From assembly GCA_012295275.1 (NCBI GenBank), contig CM022667.1, positions 760,001-824,000 of the forward strand: a DNA stretch of 64,000 nucleotides. Reading direction: 5' to 3'. The translations under genes and the position numbers were made by a program. The notes beneath the pieces were generated by a model. It saw nothing but the letters and a program-made list of their open reading frames with translations, was not told where the DNA came from and did no database searches. The first letter of the stretch is position 1. Every line of letters starts with the position of its first letter. Positions 13,901 to 49,535 of the stretch are shown here, in pieces. This DNA is from Chrysomallon squamiferum (Eukaryota; Mollusca; Gastropoda; Neomphalida; Peltospiridae).

Positions 13901-14989
13901 ATTATAACAGAGATGTATTATTCATCTCACATCTAATATTAGCATTGCACTGGTATTAATAAAGCAATAAAACAAAATTCTATCTGGGTTTAAAGTAATT
14001 ACAGGCTAATTTTGATCTAACTGTTCACTTAACAAATATATGGATATTAAATATTTTATATTAATTACAGAATCTATATTAAGTGTTATTTTTATTGCCT
14101 GCCTCTGAAGCCTGAACTAACGGCAACAATACACAACTTTGCACTTAGCTTATTTATTATTCAAATTACATTTCCTTGATGGGTTATATACATTATTTAT
14201 TGCACACACATACCACTGGACCTTATTCAAGATGGAAATACAAGTTTCCTCTGAATATTTTTCCCATTGTGTCAAAGATCCTTTTGAAAGCTTTGGTCTC
14301 ATAGAAACTTTTCTCACTGAATGATAGCTGTAATGCATAATAAATATTTAATCAAATCAGTTTGAAAGTTGTATATGTTTCTAAGTGTGCGCACACACAC
14401 ACACACACACACAGATATGGAATATTTAATATCACTCACTTTCTTTGGCTTTTTTTTCCCTTTTCTTTATTTTTCTCTATTGGCTTTATCTTTCTCTTTC
14501 TCTCTGTCTTTTCCCCCTTCTCTCTCACCCTCCATCTGTCAGTCTTTTCTTTTTTTTTCTCTTCATTCTTCCTCCCTCCCTCTTTTCTTTTCTCTTTTAC
14601 TTTCCCTCTCTCCCTGCCAGTTCACCCTCCCCTCTATATATTTCTTCTTCATTTAACTTTTTTTATTTTTATTTTTTTTGAATCAGAATATAATCAACAC
14701 TATCACAATATTTTAAACTAAACTTTTCAGCCTACCTATTTGTTATCGCAAACCACTCACTGGGTGTAAACAAAAGTCTGGCATTTTCAGTACATACCCA
14801 GCAATTTATGTGTGTGTACACACCAGTGTCAAACTTAAAAGACTTACAGTTCTAATCTCGCTTGACTGTGATGTATGCTTTGTTGACATTTATAGATGAA
14901 AAAAAATATCAGTAAACAACATCCACTGATAACCACTCACTGCACTGATAAAAAAAAAAAATGGGATCATAGCCTAAAAACTGTTGAAT

Positions 14990-15420
14990 TCTCATTTTAG
15001 TTGTTCTGTTATATCCTTACAGTGTTGCTAGTTTCATCTCAGTAGTGATTCTCTGATATCCCGAAACTAGTTTTGATTTTTTTTAATATCCTTAAGTAAT
15101 GCTAGTCTCTCATCCTTATTTTTATTGTGATATATCCTGAAACTAGTTTTGATTTGGTTATATCCTGAAACCAGTTTTGATTTTTTTTATATCCTTAAGT
15201 AATACTAGTCTCATCCTTATTCTTATTTTGATATATCCTGAAACTAGTTTCAATTCTTTTATATCCTTATGGTAATACTAGTCTCATCCTAGTTTTTCTT
15301 CTGTTATATCCTGAAATTATTTTTGAATCTGTTATTCCAGAAACTAGTTTAGTTTTGATTTGGCTACATCCTGAAACTAGTTTTGATTCTTTTATTTCTT
15401 TACAGTAATCATAGTTTGTA
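14990..15420. repeat. Minisatellite, short degenerate unit
   Basis: ATATCCTGAAACTAGTTTTG and ATATCCTTAAGTAATACTAG alternate through the interval, about 10 copies in all. Confidence 0.75.
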
Positions 15421-16359
15421 TTTTGTTATTACTCTGATAACAAATTGCAGTTTGGCATATTTGTAATAGCCTGCTAGCAATACTGGTCTTAAGCTTGTTT
15501 CTATTTTATCATATCATGATACATAGCTTGATCCTTCTGATATCTGCAACACACAGATACTAGTTCTGATACAAATATTATGATATCACTAAAAAAAAAA
15601 AAAAAGAAGAAAAAAAGATACTAGATTCAATTTAACTGTATCCTGTTACTGGCTCTGATCAAACTGTATTTCATCTAATCCTCAAATGGATGATAATGTA
15701 AAAAAATAAATGTAAATTCTGAAGAAAAAAAAATAAAAGAAAAAAGTACGTTAATCTAAGAGAAATTGGCAGGGAAAAAAATACGAATAAAAAAATATTA
15801 TATATCAGCCAAAAAAATAAATAACAGGTTAGGCTAAGAAAGAATGAAAATGGACAGTGAAGAAAAATGTCATAGAACAGAATGAAAGTGGTAAAGAGAG
15901 AAAAATTTGTTGGATGTGTTGATATCATTATTTCATCAATGTCTTTTTACTGGATGCCTTTTAGTTATTTTGACATTTAGCTACAAAGATAAATCAGACC
16001 TACATCACGATATACCTTTACACCATGATCACCTACATGATTGCAAGCAATGAGGTCCTTTTATTTATTTTATTTTTTTTTTTTTTTTTTTTTTTTTCTT
16101 TCTTTCTCTTTTTTTTGTTTTTCCATTTTGTTTCAAGAGAAATTTACCACAGCCTGGCACTGCAGGAATGAATATATGAACATGTCGTAATCTGTTCCAC
16201 AGCTGCTTGATATTCCAGTGATCTGAGGTAAAAAGAAGAGTTAATATCACTTGTTATTCACTGGCAGCCATGCAATAAGCACATGGTCCTATCATATTCT
16301 CAGCATATTGATTATCCATTATTCAGAATAACTGACTGCAACACAGCTAGAAGTAGAAT

Positions 16360-16395
<36 letters not shown>

Positions 16396-17119
16396 GTTCT
16401 GGGTTGGGTTTTTATTGTTTTTTTTTTTTTTTATAGATTTTTTTTTTTATATATCTTACATTCTGTTTTTTTATGTTCCCTATTTAACATGTTTCTGATG
16501 CATTTATTTGTCAATATGCTTCTTATGTTTCTTTAATGTGTGTGTGTGTGTGTGCATGTGTGTGTTTTTGACAAATGTGATAAGTCATCAAGTACCTTAT
16601 CCATTTTCTTAATCAGCATATTTTTCTTATTCTGTTGGCAGTGTGATCTTATATATTCCTTAGTTGACATTTTTCTTAAATATCCTTAACACATTTTTAA
16701 TCAAAACATTTAGTTCATTCCTTAGTAAAAAATAAATTCTTAAATATTCCTTAACACATTTTTAATCAAAATGTTTAGTTCATTCCTTAGTCAAAATGTT
16801 TTGCAGATTCCTGCATCAAATGATTCTTAAAAATTACTCATGATGTTTGGTTTAGTGTTTCTTAAACTATTTCCATAGCATTCACCCTAAAGTCTTTATC
16901 TCTAAATTTCATTCATCCTTGACTAAACTTCCTTATATTTTTGATAATTTTTCGTCTGTGTGGTTCATTCAGCCCCAGATATTTTCATTCATCTTTGGGT
17001 GAGTAATTATTAGTCTATGAAATACCAAAACATTCTTTGGTCAGTGTGATGTTTCATACATTCCATAATAAATATGACTTTTCATATTCCAGTTTGAATG
17101 AAGATACATTTTCCATTGA

Positions 17120-17255
17120 ATATCTGTCTGTCTGTCTAGCTGTTTGTCTCTGTGTCTGTCTATCTGTTTATCTATATATCTATCTGTATGTCTATCTTTC
17201 TGTGTATATCTATCTGTTTATCTGTCTGTCTGTCTATCTGTCTATCTATTTATTT
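17120..17255 (+). repeat. (TCTG)n/(TATC)n microsatellite
   Basis: Mixed TCTG, TATC and TGTC tetranucleotides, a typical imperfect tetranucleotide array. Confidence 0.9.
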
Positions 17256-18219
17256 GTACACATGCACAAATTAAAACCAAAGAAAAAGCAAATACAGACA
17301 GTTTAAAAAAAAAAAAAAATTTAAATAAAAGTTTTGGGACCTGAAAAATTTTAAAACAAAAGTATATAAAAAAAAAAAAATGAAATGAGGATGATTAAGT
17401 TAATAGAGATTTGTTTACAAACACAGAATGAGGTTAACAGGTTAGAGAAAATGGGTGTTTTAAAGTATCAAGGTTAATGATGTTAACAAAAACTCAGCTT
17501 TGTGAAAGTATTTACACACATTCTTCTTCTTGTCAGTGAGTAATGGCTTCAGAATTGTTCTGTATGGAACAAACTTAACTGTTGTTTTGGGTTTTTTTTT
17601 TAAATTTAAGACCGCTTTTTTTTTGTTAAATTTTTCTGAATGCTTAAAGCATGATGATTTTTATCTAGTTTTTGGTGTCTCTGAAAAATTCTTGCTTGGA
17701 AAAAAAAAATTATATCAAAAACATAATATATTAAATAATATTTTGTTAATTTTTGTTATTTACTATTTATCAGTCTGTGTTTTTTATTTGACAATTTTAC
17801 GTGTTTTGTTTTATTATATTTTTACAAAGTTGTAGCTAAAAAAGTCTAAAAAGTTAAGGTAACATTTATAACAACAACAAGCAACAAAAAAATTAAAAAT
17901 TAAAAATTAAAAAAATGAAATAAACAGAAACAAAAGAATCTTTTAAAATTAGTTTGCTGTTATGAAATAAAGTTTTAAAATTATCTTTATGTTATAGAAA
18001 ATTATACTGATAACTGACTGTTACATGTTACTAAGGAAGAATGTTAAAAACACTGAATGTTTAAAAACAAATGTTGATTACAGAAGAATTTTAGACACAA
18101 AATACTTTAGAATCATTTTTTAAAACTACAAAATTCATTTTAACAATTATGGAATATTTCAAAAACATGCTCATTAGGCCATGTGTTAAGGACATATGAC
18201 TGAAATACATTTAAAGGAT

Positions 18220-18593
18220 TATGCACCAAAAATGATTCATTTATGAAGTATCAGGAAAAATATTGACATTTTAAGAAGAGCATTTGAAGAAGTTTTTCAA
18301 AAATCATCAGCATTTATGAAAAGTAAAAAAAATTTGGCATTTTAAGAAGTGTTTCAAATATCACTTTTATTTTTGAAGTGTTAAGCAAATTAAAAAAAAA
18401 AAAAGAAGAGAGAAAATAAGAAGTGTTCCAAATTCACCTTCATTTAAGAAGTGTCACCAATGAAATTGACATTTTTCCAAGTGTTCCAAAAATAAGCTTT
18501 ATGTATGAAATGTCACCAAAAAAAAAAAAAAGAAAGAAAAAAGAGTATTTTAAGAAGTGTTTCAAAAGTCATCATCTTTACTTATGAAGTGCA

Positions 18594-18624
<31 letters not shown>

Positions 18625-18790
18625 GCATTTTAAGAAGTTTCACTTTTATTTATTAAGTTTCAGCCAAAACACCTGCATTTTAAAAAAGTGTTAACACAAA
18701 AAAAAAAAAATTCCTTTTATTTATTAAGTGCCAGAAAAAAAATAAAAAAAAAATGGAGATTTAATATTTATGAAGTGTCAGCAACATGTT
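18220..18790. repeat. Minisatellite, about 60-70-bp unit with A-tracts
   Basis: Units share TTTTAAGAAGTGTTTCAAAA, TCACTTTTATTTATGAAGTG and CAGC followed by an A-tract of varying length. About eight copies, with length variation mostly in the A-tract. Confidence 0.75.
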
Positions 18791-20724
18791 AATTTGGAAA
18801 CACAGCAGTAACCCTGTAACACATCCAGTGAGAAAAACGTGGCAGTCATGATAATCAGACGTCTGCCAAACGATATTTCTCACTGAAACACGTGATGCAG
18901 GATGAATAACAAGCAACCATAACGAAGACATAAAATAAATTAATGTGCAGGCACACAGAATATACAAACACACAACACACACACACACATGAAGTGACCT
19001 CAAGCCATTAAATGTATCATCATCTGGTTCTGATTTTTCCTTTCATTCAGAACGACTTCAGCTACGGCTGTGACTTCGGCATGCCAGACGATGATGTTGG
19101 GCAGATGTTTCAGCAGGGTCTCTCTCTCTCTCTGTTGTGTCTGCCTTGGTGGTCCAGGCCTGTGTAAACTTTTTAAACTGTTTTCATTCCACACACAGAA
19201 ACACAAACAGACACACAAACACACATCAGATGATTGCTCTGTCACTCTGCTGTTTTTAATAAATTTATTTTCTGTCGTTGTTTTAGTAAGCTTGTCACAT
19301 GCGCTTGTTTGCACATAGTTTCTACTGATGTATGGATTGATGTGCATTATTATTAGTGTTGTTGTTGTTGTTGTTGTTATTTTCATCATAATTATCATGA
19401 TTTTTTTTCTTCATTAATACAGTTATTACTATTATTATTACTTCTAGTATTATTATTGTTATTATCATCATCATCATTTATTATTATTATTATTATATGA
19501 TGATGATAAAGTTATTAATTCAAAAAGTCTTTTTAAACAATAAGTATAATGGCATAAAATAAATAAACAAATAAATAAATAAATGAACAAATAAATAAAT
19601 GAATAAATGACCAAATAAATAAATAAACAAATACAAAAAAAAATAAAATAAAAAAAAATTTAATTAAAAATTAATTAAAAACGAGAGAAAGAAATCTGAC
19701 TTGTATTATTTTTGGTTGTTTTAGTTTCATATTAAAAAAAAAAAAAAGTTTTAATATATATATTTTTTTAACAGGAACAATAACAGAGAAAATTGGCAAA
19801 ATTTAACAAATTCCGTCATTGTTAAGACACTGGCAGGATTGCTAAACAGAAAAACAGCTGTGATATAACTTAGTTTAATTCCACCGCCTCCCCAAGTCAT
19901 TGTGTGTGATACTTCTAATATTACACACTCTGTACTCTCTGGCCAGATATAAACAAACTGATATATATCTTGTCTTACTACATTAATGTAGCTTTAAAAT
20001 CACAACTCAAAAAACTTATCAGTTATTAAGATTTTAATTTTTTTAATTTTAAAATTTATTTTTTTATTTATATTATGTATGTAAAGGATTTTTGAGGGTT
20101 TTTTTTCAAGTGTGATTTTTGTGTATACATGTATTTTTTTATGTATTTGTTTCTTTGTGTATGTATGTGTGTTTGTTTTATACGGTGAATTTGTAATATT
20201 GTTTTTAATGCATGATTCTTATATATTATTAGTGTGATTATGTGTATAATATGTATTATGATTATATATATATATATATATCTGTGTGTCTGTGTGTGTG
20301 TGGTTCACAAAATAATTTTTCATTATTGTGAAACTAAAAACTGAACTCTACAAGTCTGTTAACAGAAGATTTAGAGATGAAAAGTAATTTTTTTTATTAA
20401 CCGGTGTTCATTCTGTTTACACTGGGTTTCCTGTAATCGCTGTTTGTTTGTTCTACTTGATTACAAATGTAAAACAAATATACTTTATTGTTTTAACCTA
20501 CAAGAGAGTCATTGTATTATGTTACATGTTTCTAAAACAGGAAAGATAATCACACTGTAATACAATGTCAATAATGTTGCTATTTTATTTTTTTTTTTTA
20601 TTGTGCAAATTAAAACTTACTGATATATTATATTAAATTACAGATACACATATACAGATATATTTATAGCCACAAATTTTAAATTTATAACAATAATTAA
20701 TGATAATAAAAATAATTATAATAA

Positions 20725-20732
20725 TTATGATG

Positions 20733-20797
<65 letters not shown>
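20725..20797. repeat. (ATA)n microsatellite
   Basis: About 24 ATA units in an AT-rich stretch. Confidence 0.95.
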
Positions 20798-21028
20798 TCC
20801 CATAAATGCATTTTATGAGCTTGAAGTGGTAGGTTCTGTGATCAATTTTTGGCACCTACTCCATGAAGAGCAAGCCAAATGTTGTGACATGGTTACCATT
20901 TGATACAGTTAATATCTCACATCATGTAGCACATTAAATAAGCCATATCTTACTTCTGATTAATCTCTTAGATACATGTTTAATGTAGTCATGGCTTTAA
21001 AAATTTAATCTCTAAAAATTTTATTTAT

Positions 21029-21244
21029 ATATATATATATATGTATGTATGTGTGTGTGTGTGTTATTGGAGATTTTATGTATATATGTGTTTATGTGTG
21101 TGAAAATATTTGTGCATAAATACTTGATATTACATACACATGCATTATGCATGAATGTTTCACTTTTGGATGTTTTAATTGTATATGTTATGTGTTTTGT
21201 ATGTGTATGTATGTATGTATGTCTATATGAATGAATGAATTTAT

Positions 21245-21283
<39 letters not shown>

Positions 21284-21410
21284 TATGTGTATATGTATAT
21301 GTATGTATGTATGTAAATATAAACATATTTTAAAGTGTGTGTCTGAGTATATAACTGTATGTATGTATATATGTATATCAGTTGATATGCACATATGTAT
21401 TTATATATAT
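21029..21410. repeat. TATG/GT/TA simple-sequence field
   Basis: Alternating TA, TATG and GT repeats with short unique interruptions. Long frames over it on both strands are repeat artefacts. Confidence 0.9.
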
Positions 21411-22447
21411 TAAGCAGGGGTAAAAAAAAAAAAATAAGAAGACTTGTAATATATTTAGCTGGATCTAATATCCTTTCTGTCAACTCAATCTGAGTGTGAT
21501 TTTAACACAAACCAGCACTGATACAAATAATCTGCATGACCGTTTTGAACACATTTCAATTCCAAGCCCTGCAAACGTACACCACAATTTGCACACATGC
21601 TATCATTCAATGCAGAGGCATATCATATACACCATTAACCAATTATCAGCTTTTTCCCGTAGATAAAACAAATATTATTTACTTTGGCTGTTTTACTTAA
21701 CCAACGCTGTACGAGAGATATTTTCCTTTTCACAACATTTTCACAACATTCAGCCAGTCCTTGCCCATTTCCCTTGATGAAGATTTTATTGTTTTCTCAT
21801 GTCCAGACCAAGTCAGATGTTTTATTGCCAGGAGTTCAATGTCTCTTGAGTGCTGCTGATTCCATGGTTCGGGTTTCAGCCACAAGTTTCTTTAATGTTC
21901 GAACCGGTTGGCAAAAATTGATTTTTCTCTCTCCCCCCCTCCCCTACCTTCCCCTCTCCTCTCCATCCTCTCTCTCTCTCTCTCACTCTCTTGTGGCTGG
22001 ATATGTAAATATTCCCGTTTCTCTAGTAATGGTTCTCTGGGATGTTTACATTGAGTAAAAAATCCATTATGTTGCGTTGAGTTTTATTTGGGGTATGAGT
22101 TACATAATGGTTCTGCATCGAAGGATGTAATTAAGGTCATTTTTTTTTTCTTTTTTCTTTTTTTTTTTGGTCTGTGTTCGGTTTAGGATAATAATAGATT
22201 TGTGTTTAAAGCTAGTCATTTTGAAATGAGACATTTTTGATTTTTTCGTTTGTTCCATTTCTAATGATATTATTGATTGCCAGAAAAGAAGAAAAGAAAG
22301 TATGTTATTTTCTAAGGACTGCTGACTACTGTTATTAAAGTTAATTGTCTGAAAACCACTGAGTACTGTTATCAGTTTAAATCTGGAACAAACGATCCAT
22401 TGCTTCTAATTGAAAAGTCTAGCCCATAGCCTAATTGAAGCAAGACT

Positions 22448-22451
<4 letters not shown>

Positions 22452-22516
<65 letters not shown>
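22452..22516 (+). repeat. (CT)n microsatellite
   Basis: About 32 uninterrupted CT units about 390 bp before the first receptor exon in the window. Confidence 0.95.
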
Positions 22517-22522
<6 letters not shown>

Positions 22523-22904
22523 TATGATACCATATAGCTGCTGTTTTATGAATGAATAAAATATTTCTCTCTTCAGTTTTAATACCATAGATTTCAACTG
22601 TACAGAGCATATAAATTATTTACAGTTTCCTCTAAAAATGGCTATACAGAAATTTCTCATAACAATGATATTTTATTGTTATTTTTGTCATAAATAAAAT
22701 GTCTTGCAAACAACAAAAAACTAAAAAACTTTGAAATATAAATATTTTATTGGACCCATTTATTCACACCTCCACAAATACAGTTGAATCATTACGTTTG
22801 TGGGATTTATTAATTCTTTCACACATCTTTACGTATATTATGAGTGATATATTTATTAACTCGTTACCTTTTAATTAATTATTTTGTATTTTTTCTAACT
22901 GCAG

Positions 22905-44433
<21,529 letters not shown>

Positions 44434-44491
44434 AAGAAATTTGACATTCAGAGCCTTACAGAAAGAAGAACAAAATGGAAAACATTAATAG

Positions 44492-44497
44492 AATAAA
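44492..44497 (+). terminator. Candidate poly(A) signal of the receptor gene
   Basis: AATAAA occurs 58 bases after the stop codon. Several further AATAAA copies lie downstream (for example near 44951), so the true 3' end is uncertain. Confidence 0.4.
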
Positions 44498-45266
44498 TAG
44501 GCTTATTCACAAAACCTATAGTTTTCTTCCAAAGTCAGAACTGACAAGATTTAAATGGCAGAATTCAAAAAGGCAATAACTGTGATCATTCACAGAGGGG
44601 ACAGGAAGTCTATGGAAACTGAATGGATGTAGAGCTGTGTTGTTATTGAGTATTTTTTTAACATCTAGGATCTTGTTTTTATTTAGTAAGGAATTTTCAT
44701 TATGCTCCATATATTAATTTCCATTGCTATGGGTATTTAAGTTCTTGAATCCATACTGTGTTTGTCTCCATTTTATTTAATAAGGAGTTTTAATAATAAT
44801 ATTGTGTAACGAGGCTAAAACAACTCATTTTTTACCTCTAGGAATATTATTCAGCATACACAACCATTTATTAACTGATGTATGGCTTTTATCTACTAGA
44901 GATGTTTTGTGTTATGAAGGTGTTAGATAATTTAAAAAATCACACACAAAAATAAACCCCAGACTTCTAACTGTTTTTGATCAATAAAAAAAAATAAAAC
45001 CAGTGCGTAGACAAAATGATTGTTTGAATTTTTTGATAAAGCACAAAATATGGATGAAAGTAAGGTTCTGAGAAATGAAGAATTTTAAATATTTGTATTT
45101 CATTTGTATTATTATTAGTTATAATTTTAATTTTAATTTTCCATCTGGATCTTTCTTAATTATTGTTATTACTGATATTTAATGTCTTTTTGTCATTTAT
45201 ATTTTAAAGAATATTTTTTTTTTCTTTTCTTTTTTAAAAGAATATATGTATATTACTACCATATAG

Positions 45267-45304
<38 letters not shown>

Positions 45305-45759
45305 TTTAACCCAGAATCTTAATTTACATTATTTTCATTTGTGCCAAATAATATTCAATAAATTAGCAATTTTTTTAATCATTCATTTTAATTAACATCT
45401 GTTAAATTATTCTAGCTTCCTCATTTAGGACCATTTTGTGCCAAATTTGAAGTTTTTTGTTTTTTTGAACACATAATTAGTTAATACAGTTCTTTGTGAT
45501 TTTGCACAGAATTTTGTTGTTGGTTCTTATTCATTTCTAGTCTTTACTCATCATCCTCATAGGATCTGAATGTACATTTTGTGCTGTTACATATTTTCTA
45601 GTATTTAATAAGTCACATGTGTTGTGTGTATATTGTCTGTAATCTGTGATTTGTGTTTGCCTAGTATTGTCAAATGAACTTGTTTTAATAATGTAATGAA
45701 GAGTTGGATTTTGAGTTGATTTAATTAAATGCAGACTGAATTTGAGCTCAACAAAGAAA

Positions 45760-46050
45760 AAATAAATTGGATTTGAGCTATTTAATTATAAATAAATGGT
45801 ATTAAAGCTATTACAAATAAGTGGGATTAAAGCAATTTTAATTACAAATAAATGGGATTTAAACTTTTTTAATTACAAAAATGGGATTGAAGCTATTTTA
45901 ATTAAAATATGTTAGATTCAAGCTATTTTAATTATAAATAAATGGGATTCAAGCTATTTTAATTACAAATAAATGGGGTTCAAGCTATTTCAATTTCAGA
46001 TAAATGGGATTCAAGCTATTTTAATTATGAATAAATGGGATTTGAATGTG
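45760..46050. repeat. Minisatellite, 31-bp unit, 8-9 copies
   Basis: The unit is close to ATTACAAATAAATGGGATTC followed by AAGCTATTTTA. Confidence 0.88.
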
Positions 46051-46469
46051 TAACTGTAGACATATTTACCTCAGAATCCATAATTATATTATCTTTATTG
46101 TAATGTTGAGTATTGCTGTTAACCAAAATGACTGACTAGAATGTATATAATTACTGTTTGATATTAAATCAGAAAATTATTTTAACAGTTGTATAAAATT
46201 GTTAACTAATAAGAATGTATTTTAAAAACCAGTTCCCTCATCAGTTCATTTTTCCAGTGGAGTCTGCACAGAATATATTTATGATGGTAATTACAAAACT
46301 GGATATCAGTAGTTTGTTTAAATAGAATTTTAAAAATTGTTGTTTTAAATTTTTATTCAGTAATATTTAAGGAATTATATTATTTGAAAATACTTGCCTT
46401 AAATAATTATTAGAAGTCCTTCTTTTGGTCCACTGTAGACTGAATGCATTGAATTATATGTTACATTGT

Positions 46470-47450
46470 AGCAGTCCTTTCTAGGATCCACATCCAAGTA
46501 GCTGGTCCATATTTTAATTATTTCTAGGATCCATATCAAACTGGATATCTTATGTTTTAGCTGCCCATTCTAGGATCCATATCAAAATGGATGTTTTACA
46601 TCAGCACCTTTCTAGGATCCATATCAAACTGGATCTTTTATGTTTTAGCTGCCCATTCTAGGATCCATATCAAAATGGATGTTTTACATCAGCACCTTTC
46701 TAGGATCCATATCAAACTGGATATTTTATATTTTAGCTGCCCATTCTAGGATCCATATCAAAATGGATGTTCAGTATCTCAGTAGACTGTTCAAAATGGA
46801 TGTTCAGTATCTTAGTAGACTATTCTAAGATCCATATTACAGTGGATATTTTTTGTTGTAGCTATCCCTTCTAGGATCCACATCAAAGTGGATGTTTTAT
46901 ATTACAACCATCCATTCTAGGATCCATATCCAAATGTATGTTCTATGTTTTAGCAATTGCTTCCAGGATCCATATCAAACTAGGTGTTTTATCTTTTAGC
47001 AGTGCTTTTTGGAATATTTTTCAAACTGGATGTTTTATGTTTTAGCAGTCATTTCTAGGATCCATATTGAAGTGGATGTTTTATGTTGCAGCAGTTAATT
47101 GTATAAAATGGGATATTTTATGTTTTAACAGTCTCTTCTAGAATCTGTATAAAATTGGATGCTTTATGTTTTAACTTTTTCCTCTAGAATCTGTATAAAA
47201 TTGGATGTTTTATGTTTTAACTTTTCCCTCTAGAATCTGTATAAAACTGGATGTTTTGTTTTAACAATCTCTTCTAGAATCTGTATAAAATTGGATGTTT
47301 TATGTTTTAACTTTTCCCTCTAGAATCTGTATAAAACTGGATGTTTTATGTTTTAACAGTTCCCTCTAGAATCTGTATAAAACTGGATGTTTTATGTTTT
47401 AACAGTTCCTTCTAGAATCTGTATAAAATTGAATGTTTTATGTTGTAGTT
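46470..47450. repeat. 46-47-bp minisatellite with a hairpin in each unit, about 20 copies
   Basis: The left half has units with TCTAGGATCCATATCAAA, then CTGGATGTTTTATGTTTTAG. The right half has a second type with TCTAGAATCTGTATAAAA, then TTGGATGTTTTATGTTTTAA. In the left type ATCCAT and ATGGAT (or ATCCA and TGGAT) face each other across a short loop. A detached copy of the right type lies at 49625-49697. Confidence 0.9.
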
Positions 47451-48580
47451 GGTATAAATGTCAGTGTTACATGTATTACGATGTTTTATATTGTGTACAA
47501 CTGGGCAATATTTATACATATTCAGCATTAAATATAGATGTAATTACGAGTATTAATATGTCTTACTATGTACAAATTTGTATTTCATATCATTTTTTCA
47601 ATGGTTTTTTTTTTTTTTTTTACATTTGATTTTAACATTTTTCATTGGATTTTATTTTTATTTCTTTACAGATTCTTTTTATAATGATTTAGTTTATATT
47701 CCTTCTCATGTTTAAACTGTCCTGGATTTTGTATCATAATTTTAATTTCTTGAGTACCTTTAGTGATCACCATAGCTAAAACTGGGCCTTGTAGATTGAA
47801 CATAAATACATAACTTCAGAAAAGTTTAAGTATTTTCTGCAGTCAAGAAATATTAGGTAAAATCATATATTGCTAACATTAAAATTGTCTGTTAACATAA
47901 AAAATAAATAAATAAGTAACTAAATAAATTAATTAAAATATAAAAATAATAAAGGTAAATAAAATAAAAATAAATAATTTAATTACAAAAATATTTTTTT
48001 TAATAATGGTAAAGAAAATTAATTAAAAAGAAAATTATTGAATATTTATAAATATCTTTATAATTCTATAAATGAAGAAGTTGCCATTTGTGTTACTTAT
48101 AAATAATGTATACATTTTGTAAAAAAAAAAAAAAAAATTAAATGAACTGATTTTACTAATATGACAATGTCTTACATTAAATACTTACATTAAATATAAC
48201 AGTGTATAACAATGTTCATGTCTTTAGAAACGTAATTGCTTTAATAACAAGTGTATTACTTACATATAACTATGTTTTAATTACTTTAAATATGACAATG
48301 TACAAAATAGTATTCTTTTCGTGACATAAAATTTAGTTGCCATAATTACCATTATGGATTCTCAACAGATTATTAAAATGCAAAATTTCAGTGTTATTTT
48401 GTACTTAAACAACCTACTGTGTAAATTTAGTCATCATTAAAATGTAGTAAAGTTGACCATCTTTTGTATCAGCACATCATTTTTCAGCACATCATCTAGT
48501 AATTTAAGATGACACCAGTTTAACTTCTGATCTTAAAAATGTTCTTAATGGTTAAGTGTTTCTCTGTCACACTCTCACAC

Positions 48581-48622
<42 letters not shown>

Positions 48623-49498
48623 TCATAAATTTAAATACATATATTATTTTTGTCTTGAGAATTTTATTTATAATTTCTAATAATTCAAGTTTTATGGCTA
48701 CAGTGTTTAGCTTTGGATACATATCCTGCCATTGAAAAGTAGATTTGGTGCAATGCCAGGTTTTAAACTCATTATAATGTATTTATATAAATGGAGAAGT
48801 TATGATTTCATATCATAACAGAAATACACACACATATTCACACACACGTACACAAAATTATAAGATCAGAAGTCAAACTGATGTTTGTCATAGAAACAAA
48901 TAGTTCTAGTCATTACTTTTCTTTAAAAAAAAGAAGATTTAAAAAGTATTACTATGCAAAAATGGCAACTGCTGAATCGAAGGCTGTTTGAACATACTAA
49001 CTAACTAAAGAAGAAACAGTTCTAGTTATGTTCTGGATCTGAGGAATAACAGCAATGCACTAATGAACTGTGCACTTTCAAATTTCTATAACTTTTTTAT
49101 TTATTTATTTATTAACACTTTACTCCATTTTGTATCACTTTTTTAAAAATACTTTTTATTTAAATTAATTTAAACTAATGGCTTTTTTTTTTTTTTATTG
49201 TGAAAGATGTATGTTTTTGACTAAATAATATTGTTTGTATAAAATAAGGTGTTGATATTTTTTATGTTTAAGTATTTTGCATGCAAAGTTTCATTTTTCA
49301 CTTTAGATGCTTAGTATATTGAAATTTGTAATAAACTGATAAAAAATATCTTGAAAAATGTTTTTATAATCTGTATATGCTGGCAGTGTTTTTACGTTCA
49401 TTTCAGAAAAGATTTTGTATTTATGATTTTTAGTAAACTTATAATTTTTAAAAGCAAACAATTTGAGGTATTCCATCTAAAGGTCACAAAAATATTTT

Positions 49499-49535
<37 letters not shown>

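Noticed and set aside
21684-22058. 124-residue open frame on the plus strand
   Set aside because: It crosses low-complexity CT sequence and shows no domain pattern. A faint resemblance to a propeller opening strand did not hold up.
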